From NCBI GenBank assembly GCA_963573305.1, contig OY754329.1:145091266-145155265 (forward strand): 64,000 nt of DNA, read 5' to 3'. The translations under genes were made by a program, and so were the position numbers. Numbering within the stretch: the stretch's first letter is position 1; every line of letters starts with the position of its first letter. Shown in pieces: positions 20,290 through 33,400 of the stretch. The stretch comes from Pyrrhosoma nymphula (Eukaryota; Arthropoda; Insecta; Odonata; Coenagrionidae). The notes below the pieces were generated by a model. The model was not told the origin of the DNA. It saw nothing but the letters and a program-made list of their open reading frames with translations, and made no database searches.

Positions 20290-20850
20290 AGTAATACCTA
20301 GTGTACGTTCAAGGATTGCGTTATAAAATTGACCATTATGGAAAAGAGGGAATGGAAGTGAGAAAATTCGATTAAAGACATGTAGAAAAGGGTCAGCTAA
20401 AGCCCTTTTACAGAACAGTTCCACGTATTGTTCAGAAACTATACGGCCGAGTATTGCGTTAGAAAGTTGAGCATTATATAAAAGAAGGAATAACTGGGGA
20501 AAATTTTATTGAAGACATAGGTCACATATACAAAGGTTAGTTAAAGCCATATACGGAGCGTAACCTGGTATTGCACGGAAACTAGGTCGGTGCGGAAGGA
20601 GGAGAGTCGACGGGAAGCTTTTGAGTTGTGGCCTAGGAGAAGCTTGGGAGGAGTAAAATGGGTGGAGAGGAAAACAAGTGGGAGTTTTAGATTTACTTGT
20701 GGTAAAAATTGTGGTGGCTGCTGGTAAAATATTAGGAGCCAGCATAATTTGCTTGTGGACGCATTGGGGGGTGACCACATGCTGAAGCTGTTGAGAAACA
20801 GGAGAATGTTGGGTGAGCATGGGAAGGGGAGGGAAGAGTGGGGCTTTTAG
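20290..20850 (+). pseudogene. LINE 3' relic, copy 2, with internal duplication
   Basis: This is the same part of a LINE ORF2 tail as the copy at 7210. One frame is open for 53 codons from 20566 to the TAA at 20725. It contains TRSVRKEESRREAFELW, then PRRSLGGVKWVERKTSGSF, matching LRKEE.RRLEAFEMW.RR....W.ERKTNEE. Just upstream, in another frame, are residues IALES, LYKRR and QRLVKA, matching the preceding segment of the protein. That upstream part occurs twice: about 20315-20400 and 20455-20550 are diverged direct copies starting ATTGCGTTA. Frame changes and stops show it is dead. The purine-rich + strand here contrasts with the pyrimidine-rich surroundings and reflects the coding strand. Confidence 0.8.
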
Positions 20851-22433
20851 GCAGTGTGAAAGGAGGGAATAGATTTGAAGAGTTTATAAAAGACTTAAAT
20901 GCCTATAGGAAATAGATGTTTTTTTGCCCAGCGAAATGAATTCACTGCGTTAATTTAAGATAAAAGATTTCTTACCTACTTAAAAGACTTATTTCCACAA
21001 TTATATAATTGTCGTAAAATGCTCATGTACATAGTACTTAATATATTGCTTGGATTTGGTTTCATTCCGGCCGTAAGTAATATTTGTTATAATACTCGTA
21101 ACGCAGTTCAAAAGGACTAGTGTCTTTATTGACGGGAGAATTGGTGGATGACTTGGTGTCTTAACTGACACGTCTCCTTCCGAAGTTCTTAGAATATTAT
21201 TCACTTTTTCTCTTCCTCGTAGTAGACGCATGCAAAGTAGTGTGCTCTCCGTATCGTTCCGTTGCTTTTTCCCTTGCCTTCCCTCTCGGCTCTGCACCCT
21301 CCGCTCCTCGTCCGGGTAATAATGCCTCCGTTGGAGCAGCATTTGTGAATGGGCGGACTGTTTGATTTCCATATTTTCCCGAGGGCAGATCCGTCGAAAG
21401 GGATATGTATAGCCTTGCAATGAAGTGCGCTGCAGTCCCTGGAGTGAAAGGAAGATCGTATTGGGCTGCGGTTTTTTAAATCACGTGATCACGAAAAGAC
21501 CCCATTAAAGTGGAAGGGAAAGGAGAAGAACTTATCGTCCTCGATTACATTTTGGTTCCACAGTCCGTTTCACTAGAATGTTAATTTGGTATTCTGTTAA
21601 GACGCTCTTTGACTAAAGCGTTGAAGGTTGTAATATACTCGTTCTTTCGACTTGTAATTCAAGCTTCCAGAGCGGCTACCTTCCCGTAGTATTTTAATAT
21701 TTGTGAATGTGTGGACACAAGATATTAGTTCTTTATTCAACCGTATACTGTTCACTGAGGGCAATGGTATGTAATGACCCATACTTAGGATAACTATGTT
21801 AATGTGCAAGTGCAATCACATGAAATTTTTGGTCAAAGAATTTTTATTATATAATATGAAATATATCTTTTCATCTCATTGTGTTCATTTGAATGGTTTA
21901 TTTCAGTAAAATACTTTGGAAGTGAACTCCCATCAAGTATTGTAGAACGTGTAAAACTATGAGAAAAAGGTTCAAGTAAATACCCTTTGAAAGGCTGATA
22001 AATGATCGACGCTTTAGCAAAGCAGCTGCAAGCATTGTCGAAGGAAGACGGTGTTGTAACTCTATTTAGGGAATTTACTGCGAAAGGTGATCTGCCGGCG
22101 AGAGTAGGTTTAGATGGAAGGAAAAACACCCTCACTATTCCTTCACAGCCGCGGGCCCCTGACTTCGTGCACAATTTCATTTTACAGCTCGACATGCGTC
22201 ATACTTCTCTTCACTTCATTCTTTTCATGGTTGCCTGTTTTCTCCCCCTTCCCCGGAGAATTAGGGAATTAATGCCCTTCAATTTCCAGAATTCTTGTAG
22301 CTATTCTTCTTTCACTTCCTTTCATTTTGCGTTACTTCCATGTGCGACTCATGTTTTCAGAAAGCCATAATAATAGTCTATGGGTCACCTAACATTTTTA
22401 TCCACGGTTAGATTCATTGATAGATAGAACAGA
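20851..22433. other. Non-coding AT-rich DNA with open frames of unknown value
   Basis: No gene is supported. Frames at 21001-21420 (-, 139 codons), 21833-22195 (-) and 22002-22370 (+) are the longest. The last two overlap on opposite strands, and neither has a family I recognise or a clear splice setting. I do not call them genes. Confidence 0.45.
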
Positions 22434-22473
22434 ATTCTAGAATCTGAAATACACGTATTTCAGATTCTAGAAT
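22434..22473. repeat. Perfect 19 bp inverted repeat
   Basis: ATTCTAGAATCTGAAATAC (22434-22452) is followed by AC and then its exact reverse complement (22455-22473). The near-absent spacer makes it a cruciform-type palindrome. No terminator or gene is beside it. It may be a small palindromic insertion. Confidence 0.85.
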
Positions 22474-24735
22474 AGATTTTTTCTAAGTATGATATTGTCG
22501 AGGTAATTTTAAAATTATTCTTTATCGTACATTTTGCGTACTAATGGTGATATACTTAGTTTTTGGCTCTATAGCTGCTTTCTGTATGAATGCGGAAATA
22601 TTCGTTGTGTTTGTCCCTATTTATAAGCGTTCATTTACTTTGAAATATGTTTTTCAATCTTGTAGGAAAATGCGGAGCGTGTAAAAAAGGGAAATTTAAA
22701 TAAGTTTAAAATTATTTTTCGAAAAAAAAAAACTGAAAAAATATCACGAAAGCTTGTTTAAATTCATGTCCTGAACTATCGCACGAGTGGAGGAAAAGGA
22801 AACAACAAACACTCTACTCCACTCATGTGGATTTGCTAGAGTATTTTCAGCGCCGAGCCGTACCTTTTTCGACCAGCTTTAAACTACCCTATAAACATAT
22901 GCGTTCATTACTTTGCATTTATTTTGTAACCTCATTTATTTGTCATTATTTTACGCTCTAAATATATTCCTCGGACGAACAAGTACTCGGTATATTTCTG
23001 TTTTAGTGATACCTGCATTTATTTTGAGCGTTGCATGATATGTAAATTGCCGGATTTGTTTCTGTTGTTGGTTAATTGCCCTTTTCGGTCGCAGTTTCCA
23101 TCTTTCTCGCCTTTTGAAACTTCGGTTTGTGGAGAGAAGTATTCATCTCTCGAATGCTTTTTGCTCCAGAACATTCCTCGGGCGACGGAAATATTCTCCG
23201 CTCGGCGCTGTCCGCTTCAGCAGCGTATGCGGCGGATCGGAAATAAATGCAATCAATGAACGGACGGGATATCTCGACTTCTACTGGGCGCCCTTCTTTA
23301 TTAGTTGAAATATGAGAGCGTGCTTATTGGCGCATTTTTTTCTTCTCGCTGTGCCATTTACTAAAGCACTGACCCAATTTCATAGAAATTCCCCCGCGCA
23401 AATTGCCGGACTGCATGTGTGCACTCCTTTTGCCCTCTGTCGCTTGAAAGTAGTGTCTTGAACATATCGAGTAATTCCATTTTCAAAACATGTAATTCAC
23501 CTTGACTGATAATCGAACCCATATCACTCGGTAACACGCCGCATGTTTAATTAACAAAGCTTACGTCCTATTCCAAGTATTCTTAATCTTTCGCTTACGT
23601 CTTAGTTGTTTTTCATCTTGTTGAAATTGAGTATCACTTCCAGATTTAATTGTTTAAGAGTCTTTCTCTGTGACCATTTTACTGTGCATTCCTTTCAATC
23701 AGGCCCTAAAATTTCTTAGGACTTGCTAGAATGTGACCCGTAGGCCCAGTAATGCCTGGAATATGAAAACGCCCTTTTTTACTCTTCCAAGTTTTTGTTA
23801 CTCCTTTATTTTTTAGCTTTGCTCACATTTGCATATTATTGCATGTGTTCATGTGTGCAAGTAGGTAGCCCACATGAATGACAGTATGTGCCTGAACGTC
23901 CGGGGCATTTAAACCTTCGTCACTAGGTGGAAATTAAAAGATTTTTACCAGTAATGAAGTCTCAGCTGCAAGGAATAGGTATGGGTTTGATCGAGTGAAG
24001 CTTCATTCTTTAGTTTTCACCTTGTGGGCGCTTTATCTTAGTCTCCATCGTGCGTCAAGCCTAAAATAAAGGTTGACAGTTACCCATGCGTAATAATTCA
24101 CTGGCCTCGAACTGTGATGTAACATGTTTTCCTTGAGGAAAGTCACCCTTCCGCTTCTCAGGTCTTTTCTCAAGTTAAGCGGATCGTATTTCATCTCACC
24201 GGCAACCCTTACCGTCCCGCAGGCTCTTTGATTCGGAACACTGGCGCTGAGTGTAATCGTATGATTGGAATCGTTATTGGTTGCGGAAATCAATAGAGAT
24301 ACCATCAGTTGCGACGCAAGTTCGGTAAAGGTCCTTTTCCGCTCAGCAAATTATTTAGCGCTGCGTTTGCCCGATTGCCTGCTCGACCTCTTCGCTCGAA
24401 TCCTGGATTAGGAAAGAGTTTGAAAAACATTTAGCCTACATTCTACATACATTAAAAAGGGAATGTAAAGACAAGTGATGCATATACATGAAGAAAGAAT
24501 AGTGACTATGGAAACTCATTCTTAAGTTTAAGTGGTTTAGTATTGCCTTTGAAGGAAACAGTCTGGAGAGAACTTAAGGAGAGAAATATATTTAACCTCT
24601 ACAAAAAAATGTTTATCTCTATAACATTGATGAAATAAAAAATAACTTGACCTTCGGGTATTCAGCGTGAACGCTTAAGCCCTATTTACAATGCCAGGTC
24701 AAACATTTTTATTTATTTTTTTTGCTCCCCGACGA
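22474..24735. other. AT-rich DNA with minor islets
   Basis: No gene is supported. A CpG-richer patch lies at 23080-23300. On the minus strand near 23509-23520, GGGTTCGATTATC is a B-box-like word of the kind seen in tRNA-derived SINEs, but no convincing A box accompanies it. Another lone B-box-like word, GCTCGAATCCTGG, lies at about 24394-24406. Confidence 0.45.
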
Positions 24736-24815
24736 TTCTGGTGGGCCGTATGCCCCTGAAATCCCGATAAGCCATTGGCTTGTCTTCAGGTTTTTCAGGG
24801 GCAGAACCACCAGAA
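24736..24815. repeat. 80 bp imperfect hairpin
   Basis: TTCTGGTGG and GCCCCTGAAA on the left (24736-24761) pair with TTTCAGGGGC and CCACCAGAA on the right (24793-24815). A small internal loop separates the two stem parts. The apex contains AAGCCATTGGCTT, a further 6 bp stem. It has the size of a small-RNA precursor or a short fold-back element. Confidence 0.7.
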
Positions 24816-27800
24816 CATGACAAACACCCATAGCCGATGTAGATAAACTCTCCCAATGCTAACGATTACGCGGACGTACCAATTCCGAATTTTTTTGTTA
24901 CCGGACCTTCGATCTGGCATCGAACCTTGTCTGCAATTGAAAAGTACTTGAGAAGTTGTTTTGAACCAGTACAAAAACCCGCTCACTCAATATTTTACGG
25001 TGAATCGTTTGTTTGAAACTTTCGTTACGCCGTCGATACAAGCCTTTAACTATAGGCTTTGTTTGTACCTTGCTTGAAATGTAAAAGTCTTTATTAGCTC
25101 GCTTCCCCCACTTATCCTAAAAAAATTCAGAATAATTTTCTCTCCACCCGTTCCCTGGCCAAGTTTTCCTTATCCTCCACGGATTACGTTCCCTCCGGTC
25201 CTCGTAAGTAATCTTCCTGCTGTCTCATCAGTCTCTCACCCCTCCTACAAGCCCCTCTGTTTCATTTTGAGGAAGGCGTTAGTTATTTTCATTTTTCTAA
25301 ACCTTAATCAAAGCATTAAACCTTGGTGAGGGACGTGATGTTCAGAGACTTTGGGCTCCGTCTTCGACGCACGAGTTTAAGCTTTTTGGTCTACGCCCCT
25401 GTAATGACGTTGTCCCCGACACTCGTGGCCTGCCTGAGTAGGATAAATTTTCGTATTCCCTATAGTGTTTGCGGTTGGGAGAATCAATAGAGAAATTAGC
25501 ATACTCCGTCTGCTTTAAATAGTAAATAAAATAACTAAATAACTTCAAATGTAATTAATAAATTTAAATTGCAAGTATTTATTCTATCCAAATACTTATA
25601 GCTCAACCGTCACAAAAATTACCAAAGTAGATTTTAAATGAGTAGAGCTAAACGGTATTAGCAGTCATGCTATTATTTACTTGAAAGAGCTACACGGCAA
25701 CAAATGGTTTATAAAAATTCAGAGTAAACACAATTAGAAGTGTAAGTAGAGTTATCATTTTTTAAACTCTTCCCCTGACTATTTCTCTGAATTATAGGTA
25801 TGGGAACTTGTGCTGGCTTTTCTGTTTCACGTTAAGCAGGCTTCGTTTTGATAGACCGGTAGCTTAACTTTGTGGGATATAATATAGGATTCACGGGCAA
25901 TGCTCAAGCGCTACTACCCAAATACTGCACTAGGATGGACTGTAGATAGTTTACAGCTCCGGTGTTATTGTCCTTGAGTATATTGTCTTTTGGGGGAATG
26001 TGGCCATCGCCTCCAGCTTATTGGATGAAAGAAAAGTCACATTTGAACGCAAGATATTCGGTAATATTCTCTTGCCTGTTCAAATTTTCCTTTCTGACTT
26101 TTCTCTTAATTCCTGGGTGACGAATGAGTTGCTTAGTTATTGTACATTAACTGCAGTAGGCTGTATGGTGATTTTTTTGATGAATATTAGATAAACATGT
26201 ATTGAAAATTGAAACAAAGAAATGTGTGCATCCGCTAGGCATTTATGTCCTCCTTAAAGGTGTTCGACCTTGGTGACATGAATTTCTTGACCATCCACGA
26301 TCGCCTTGGTTTTATTATGGAGATATTTTTATGATTTCTTTCAAGTGTGAAATTATATTTTACTCACTGATTCCCCACTCAGTTTTGAAAAAGGGTCGGT
26401 ATAATTTCTCGATTTATTGCATCCAATTCAAGGCATCAGATAACTCCATTTTGCTGTTCTCCATTTTTTAAGTTTAGATATTGGCGAACACTGTAAATAT
26501 TGCTGTGACAATAAATTACAATATTGAGCATTGGTGGGTGGCTCTAAAGTAATTTCGGAGAATCATGTGTCTCGTCAAAGGTAGAAATTTCATAATTGCC
26601 TATTTTACATTTTTTTTATTTTACACACACAGCCCTCTTAATAATTTGTTTTCTATAGCATTATTTATAATTCTTTATATTTCAGTTTTTGTTTCATTCA
26701 TTGGCCATCCACAACGAATCAGACATTCCTGAGTGGAGTGTGCCATTTTATAAATATATTTATGAATGTATGTAGGCGTAGCGCACTCATTTAGTTTGAA
26801 TAAGTTCTAAATAAGCTAATCCCAGTGAAATTTACTTTAATCTACGTATATTTGTGGTCTCACTTCTATATCTTTTTAGCTTTTATGTTTTTTAAATTTT
26901 TTTTCGATATTTTCTTTCTCTCGCATCCAATCTTTTTTTTAAGTTGTAATAATATAATAATCCACTTTCTATTTTTGAATCCAGGGTTGTGGTTGTTTTG
27001 CAAATTGTTTTAATTTTATAAAGGCGCAGAAGCTTGATAATTTGGACATTTGATAATTTTTTCTATCTTGCATTTTCTTAGCTTTAGAAAAAAATTTAGT
27101 TTTCGTTAATTCCCATAATTTTGTTTTGAAACCCCTTTTCAAAAATCCCATTCACGTAGATATTTTTCCACTTGGTCAAATTATCCTAGGTCTTCCTCGA
27201 TCCCGTTCCTATATTTCGCCACTCCCCTCGACTCCTCTTCGAACCCCTTGATCCGCGTGTACTCTGCGCGTTTTCCTTTCATCCCTCTCCCGCCCTTTTG
27301 TGAACCCCTCCTCCCTCTCTTTCTCCTCCCCCCCCTGGCCCACGCCAATGCCACCCCCTAAGTACCGCCTTGCCCGCTCGATACGTCTGCAATGTTGCCA
27401 GATTTCGGCGTTTTCGGGTTCGTGGTAGGGGGGTACCCTCTCCCCTTCGCCGAAAGGGTGAATGCATGGACTCGCCTTCCCGGAGAGGGCGTGGATTTCT
27501 CCCGCCCCCCTCCCATCCACCCAACCCCTCCCTCTCCCTCCCACCCCACGAAAGCCTGCCAACCCCTTCTCTCTCTCACTCTTTGCTAACCCCTTCGCCT
27601 CTCCGTTCTACGTCCCCTGCTTGACTCCTTTATTTTTCCCGATCCTATTTACCGCAATGCTCTTCCCTTTCGTCCTTCCGCTTTGCGCCGTGCAGTTCCG
27701 CGTCACCCGAGCGATGCGCCGGAATGAATAATTCACGCAGCGTACGTTTCGCGGGTGTTTGGTTTTTGAATAATGCCTCCTCATGCCGCATCATCTCACC

Positions 27801-28714
27801 TCTAGGGGGTGTAGGATCGTTTCGTCTTTTTTTTTTAATTTATCGCTTTCAGACTAATATTTTTTGTAATCGGCTTCTTTTGGCTCGGTTTAAATTTCCT
27901 GCGTGCTTCATGAGATTTTGAGGCCCAGGAATGACCCATTCTTTGGACGATATTCTTCTGTGCCTATTTGCTCTAAAGGCTTTTTTCCCTTTATCATATT
28001 CTGCCAAACTTGTAATTTTTTTTGCCGTCACGGGACGGTACATGGGAATTCATTGCGATGAAAGCAACCCAAGTCCAAAAATTGGCGAGTGGAGAATTTG
28101 CAGATGGAAAAGCTTCGTGTAAATGCTCTTTAGACGACCACATTCGAATGTATTAGGTGCCTTTAGCATACTGCTTTTATCATCTTAAGTTACTCGACCA
28201 ATTTTCACCGATTACTCGGTAATTACATTCTCCATGAAGTGTGGTTTCACTCAAGCGTCCATAGAGAAATTATCCTTATAAAACATTTGAATACCACTAA
28301 TTATTTGCAAATTTATCGTAAAGACGGGAGTATTGTTTACTACTCGTGTGTGTGCGTTTCATTATTTATTCTCTTTCTGAGTGTATCACTTAACTTATGC
28401 CGTTGTATGCGATACTTTCTTAATGATGAGTACAGGATATTTAGGCCCGTAAGTTTAGATTATTTTCCTGAGAAGACCTTATCATTTTTCTTCTTTATTG
28501 AAATTTTTAAATGACCTACACATATGGCCAGTATTCATTCTTTGAACTATTCAAAGTTCTAAAAAGGAGCGCGAATGTGGTTCTCTGTTTGTACGACGCA
28601 AAATTAAAATATTTTCCCACTGTGAATTAGAAATTTTATAAATTTATCACCAATAATAAAAAAATTTCATTTCAAGCTTGAATAATTAAAAGATACTCAT
28701 AAATTTAAAGATCA
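24816..28714. other. Mostly AT-rich DNA, one pyrimidine-rich islet
   Basis: No gene is supported. About 26580-27150 is very T-rich. About 27185-27730 is a strongly C/T-rich, CpG-containing islet with up to three overlapping frames per strand, all P/S/L- or G/R-rich and probably chance. CTGAATTATAG|GTATGG near 25795 resembles an acceptor-donor junction but has a poor donor. Confidence 0.5.
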
Positions 28715-29034
28715 GGGGTTCGGGCTGGTGTGGTGGCTAGAGTACTGGCTTTACATCCCGTTGACCCGGTTTGAATCGTGTCGTTAGCTGAGAATTATTT
28801 AATTGGAATTCTGATCGCCCCTTGGATGCCATGTGGAGAGCACCTCTAGTACTGTATTTTGTCTGGCGAATTGAGTGTTAAATCGTTCCTAACGCCTTTC
28901 GTTAAGAGCAGGCTAACTCCTACCCTGTTTGTCTCCACCCTGTCGTCCATTCCCCAATATTTTTCCTAACTCACCTGTCCTTAAAGGCGGAAATGACATG
29001 AATTGTCTGCGCCTCCCCAAAATTACCAACTAAC
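28715..29034 (+). repeat. tRNA-derived SINE, family A (copy 2)
   Basis: The head GGTTCGGGCTGGTGTGGTGG is followed by AGAGTACTGGCTTTACATCC and a B box, GGTTTGAATCG (28769-28779). The body shares GATGCCATGTGGAGAG, ACGCCTTTCGTTAAGAG and AGGCTAACTCC, and the late GTCTGCGCCTCCCC then TACCAACTAA, with the other copies. The orientation matches copies 1, 3 and 4. Confidence 0.85.
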
Positions 29035-29863
29035 TTAATTTCAAAATCTGCGATGAGTCCATTCGTAAATATGGTGCATTATTGGAGAGGTTTTGTTGAT
29101 CATCTTAGGGACGGAAATAAAGGGTAAGGATTCGTTCACGATTCTTTTATTAGACTAAATCAGTTTCCCCCTTGCTTCCAGCTATTAAACGTTAGAACTC
29201 GCAGTTATTTTTACGTGTTGGATGGAAGCTGTGTAGAAATTTAACTAGTGTAAGTTAAGAATCTCGACCTTTACGTGGTAATGAAAAAAAATAAGTTGTC
29301 GCCGTGATTTTTGCCGCGAACATCAACACTTTTGCGTGAGGATGGAGCGGTGGTCTTCCCCCTCGCGGCACGCAAATGGAAACTCAATCGATCGACATTA
29401 AAACTGCCAATTTTCTCAGGGGAGAGCTTTGCCTCGAAAACCTTGTCAACCCATTTCATCCCTCCTCCGTCATTCCATCCCCCAAGTTGGCAATTTTCTC
29501 CCTTCCCTTTTCCCTCGCTTCCAACTCTCCTCCCTATTTTGTTCCTCCAATTTTCCTCTCTCCAGCTTAATTCGAAATGTGTCTGCGGGGAGGGCTTTTC
29601 CTTCTCCTATTGCTCTTCCTCCGCTACCTCTCTTCACAACTACCCCCCTCCCCTTAGCCTTAGTCCAATTCGCCCCTTACAGAATCCAGCCCCGTCTATC
29701 TCTTCCCGGCTCCTTGGCGCCCACTCTCATTATTGCTTTTTCCCACGGTAAATACATAACTACCTACTCGGCCCACATCTCTGCGCTACCGCCCACCCGT
29801 TTTCATTCTCTGTCAGTCTTTGTCGCCTGCAATCTACTCTCTTGAGTCCTCTCATCTCGGCTC
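29035..29863. other. Non-coding; pyrimidine-rich islet
   Basis: No gene is supported. About 29300-29860 is C/T-rich. Plus-strand frames at 29311-29751 (146 codons) and 29429-29845 (138 codons) overlap in different frames and are P/S/F/L-rich, so I read them as composition artefacts. Confidence 0.5.
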
Positions 29864-30450
29864 ATTAAGGTGGTTCCGCCGTAAAGTGTTTAAAATTCCA
29901 TTTGATTCATATTCTGGGTACTCATAGAAAAACCTTTCTTTTGTTTGATAAGGAGAACATAATCATTCCTTTTTCGCTATTTTTTTCTTCAAATTGAATT
30001 TGAAATGTCACGGTGATAATTGTGAGAACGGGTGAAACATGGGGATAAATTGGTATTTGCCTATCTATTCTAAGTGACATTTTCGCGAAAAATTGTCTAT
30101 GAGAAGGGAACTATTATAAAGTATTTCAAGGAATCGAATGGTAATAAAATGTAGGCACCCATCTGTCATATATTGTTTTGAGTCGTTCACATATTACTGC
30201 AATAATGGTAATCAAAGTAAGTTAATTCAATGGAAATGGCGCGGCTCACAAGCGACTCTTTGGCCAGAAAAAGTGACCATTAAAAATATATTCGTCGACT
30301 AATATGAATATTTTTATTGCTTTATTTTGTTTTTTTTTTAGCTTTAAAGGTGTGCCGTTAGTAAAACTAGTATTTTTTAAGCAATACAAACAAAAAGGTG
30401 AAGTATTTTATTTGTTTTGATTCATACAGTCGCCTTGGAACCTCCTTAAT
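29864..30450. mobile_element. Candidate non-autonomous DNA transposon (TTAAGG ends)
   Basis: The left end, ATTAAGGTGGTTCC (29864-29877), matches the reverse complement of the right end (30437-30450, ATTAAGGAGGTTCC) at 13 of 14 bases. The 587 bp between has no transposase frame and is AT-rich. The boundary would be TTAA or TA, so a piggyBac-like or Tc1/mariner-like MITE is possible. It is also possible that this is a chance pairing. Confidence 0.45.
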
Positions 30451-33400
30451 TCTCTCCATTTAGCGTGACCCCTCTCTTGTAAAAGTTTTCGCGGAGCGCA
30501 CACGTCTTGTGTACGACGACAGCGAAACTTGTCCTTGGCATCGCCTCATTTGGATGTGTCCCAAGGGGGTGGACGACCCGACCGACGCTCGACACTCGTC
30601 GATTTTCGGCCTTTTGTGTGCCACGAGGTCATTTTGCACCGTTCGTCCAATCTTGAAAAAAAAATTCTTCCATCGGTGTGATTGAAGCGAAGTCTGAATC
30701 AACGATGTACGATTTAGACGGTGAGCCCGCCCACTGAATTAATCTGGCCTGCTCGGCTGTAGCATGCGCGAATAATTTTGGGAACCCGGATTGTATTCAC
30801 TCCAAGGAGCGCCGTCACCGCCCGCTCACACCGGGGTGGAACAGTTCTGAGGTAGAATGAAATCCTTCCTATTCGTCCAAGTGATTATGAGGTATGAGGA
30901 GTGGTTATTTAATCATGCTGACTCATAATTGTTTTTAGGTCATTTAGTGCTGTACTGCGGAATATCTTCCGGGTTAACACGTTCTTATTTACTTAAAAAC
31001 TAATCGATTCAAGCAGAACTTAGTGGATTCTTGTCTTGTCCAAAGTTGTTTAATTATTAAAGAGCAATGAATTTCAACAGCTATAATATGCATCTGCGCA
31101 AAATATTTTTAAACTTTATCATGATGGATTTTAGAAATATTTGGTTTCGTGAGAAAGGTTTGGTTTTTTGTGAATTGCATGGTATGTACATGCGTTCTCC
31201 TGCTGTGCTTGTGAGCCTATTGAAATGACACATCATGGTTCTAAGGAATAATTAATCAGATTGAGAAAACGAAAAAAAATTCAGTGATTGCTCTTAAATT
31301 AATTTCGATGAAATCTTTCTCTCCTTGTTCTGTTTCCTCCTTTAGGACGCCTCGATTATTGGAACAAGGCACTTTTCTCGTTAATAGCCGCACTGAAACG
31401 CCAGGGAATATTTGTTTTCAACCGCTCGAGACATTTTTGTCCTAATACTCTTAATTAACATGGAGAACCTTTTCCCCCTTTTGAAATATTTACTTCGATG
31501 TTTTCTTTCACGTTGATTGGAGGCTGTATGTTATTTATTCCGGTAAAATTGTTACTTGATTGAGAAAAAGAGGCTTGTTTCTCCGTATTCTATCCACACT
31601 TAACAAGCTTGGCAGTCCTAGAACTTTTTTGGACTCAGATGAAATTCTGATATCTTATCGACTACTCACTTTTGGGTCACGCATATTTTTTTCGCGACTG
31701 ATATAGCTTCAATTGTGTTATTCATACTGTCATATATCCTGATTAGCATGATACAATCTTACTTGAAATGTTTTTGTAAATTATGGTTGCTTGGTTTGGT
31801 GTGTTCTGCTGTTCTGTTTTTATTTGAACTTCTCTTATTCTTTACGTAATCAAGTACTCATTTGTTTGACTAGATGTTGCAACCGTCTATGATTATGCTT
31901 CTAATGATTCTAAATATAATGGGCTATTAAGTGTTTCTATGCCTTGAGAATTTGATGAGACATCAATGAGAGTGTGGGAAATTACAATTTAGTTCCACAT
32001 ATAGCAAGCTTCACGTTTCTTCTAGCTGACCCGAACGAACTTAGGAGTTAGTGGATTTTAGTTAGAGTTGGATCTTTGGAGTTTTGAGTTTCAAAAAATT
32101 ATTGCTCGAAGGTTAATGTTTATAAACATTAAATCCGCCAGGGGGAGTGCCACCGTCGTTTTTATCAATATAACTAGACGAGGATAATACCACATTTTTT
32201 AGGATACAACATTTTTTGACAAGATGCAGAGGTTGGAAGTGAAGAAACTGAGCTGAAGAAGTAAATCGGGCTTGGAAGTATGTGTAGAAGATCGAGTGGA
32301 AGTATAATGATATCCATCCATCTAACCCTACCTTAATCGCTACTAAGTGGAGAACATTTCAAGTGCTGCTCCCATTGGACGATATGTAAAGCTCTCTACA
32401 ATCCTTGGCGCCGGGTTTCTCATAATCCTTCCCACACTCCCTTAGTCATTCTACCTTGATAATCCTGCCCACATATCACAAGTAGCGCGAACGACCTGTT
32501 GTCGTACGCTTCCCCTGATAACTGCTACGGCATTCAATTCATCGGTAGAATACCATTAATGGAATAAAGGTAAACACCTGCACGGATATTGAAGTTTGCC
32601 AGCGTAATGAAATTATTATCTGCTCCCTCTGTAAGCGGGCTGAGGATCGAACCGAGGTGATCGGCATGGGAGGCTGATCTTCCCGTTCCCGCCTCCTCTC
32701 AAGGATCCCGGCACACCTGATGCTCGCCCATCAGTCATCTTCGCGGCTTTAAACCCACCCATCGATGTAAGGCGACGTACGCCTCTTCTCCCCGTGAGAG
32801 CGCCCTTCTTCTCATCCCCACTCGCCCGTCCGCGGCCATTCACGCCTCATCACGATCTCCTTATCACGTCCTCCTCTCTTCACACTTCCGATCCAAAGCA
32901 CCCCCACCCCTTGCAGCGTCTCCCGTCCGCGATGGCTCTCTTTGCCGGCCACGTTTTTAGCCTCGGCCGACCCTTTCTCCCCTCGACTCTGCGAGATCAT
33001 CTTTCCCCTCACTGCTCTCGCATCTTCGGATCCCCTTAATTCCATCTCCCAGTCGGTCTCTCACGCCTCGGAAGTGTTTGAAGCGGTCGAGCGGTACTGT
33101 TAATCGGCTTCGTGTCGGGATGTTTTTCTTCTCTCTCTCCCTCATCTCACTCAGCGGTCCTCGGCCCTCGTCCCCTTTTAAACGTCCGACGCCCCAGTTT
33201 TTATGTTCTCGTACCTGATCGTTTTCGACTCTTGGGGGGTGCGCAGCAAAGTTCGAGCTCTTCATGACTGGGATTCAAAAACTTAGGCGTGTAAAAAAAG
33301 AATGAGTGCTGATGCTAATGTAAGTTGTGTGGTTGAGAAGTTTAGACAGATATTGTCTTTTCGTTTTTTTAGTTAGGTTATCGCTGTGTACAAGATTGAA

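Noticed and set aside
22002..22370. 122-codon plus-strand frame starting MIDALAKQLQALSKEDG
   Set aside because: The start looks protein-like, but the second half turns low-complexity. An opposite-strand frame covers the same bases and no family is recognised.
27185..27730. Overlapping open frames on both strands in a C/T-rich islet
   Set aside because: They are P/S/L- and G/R-rich composition artefacts. I looked for the LINE tail on the minus strand and did not find its motifs.
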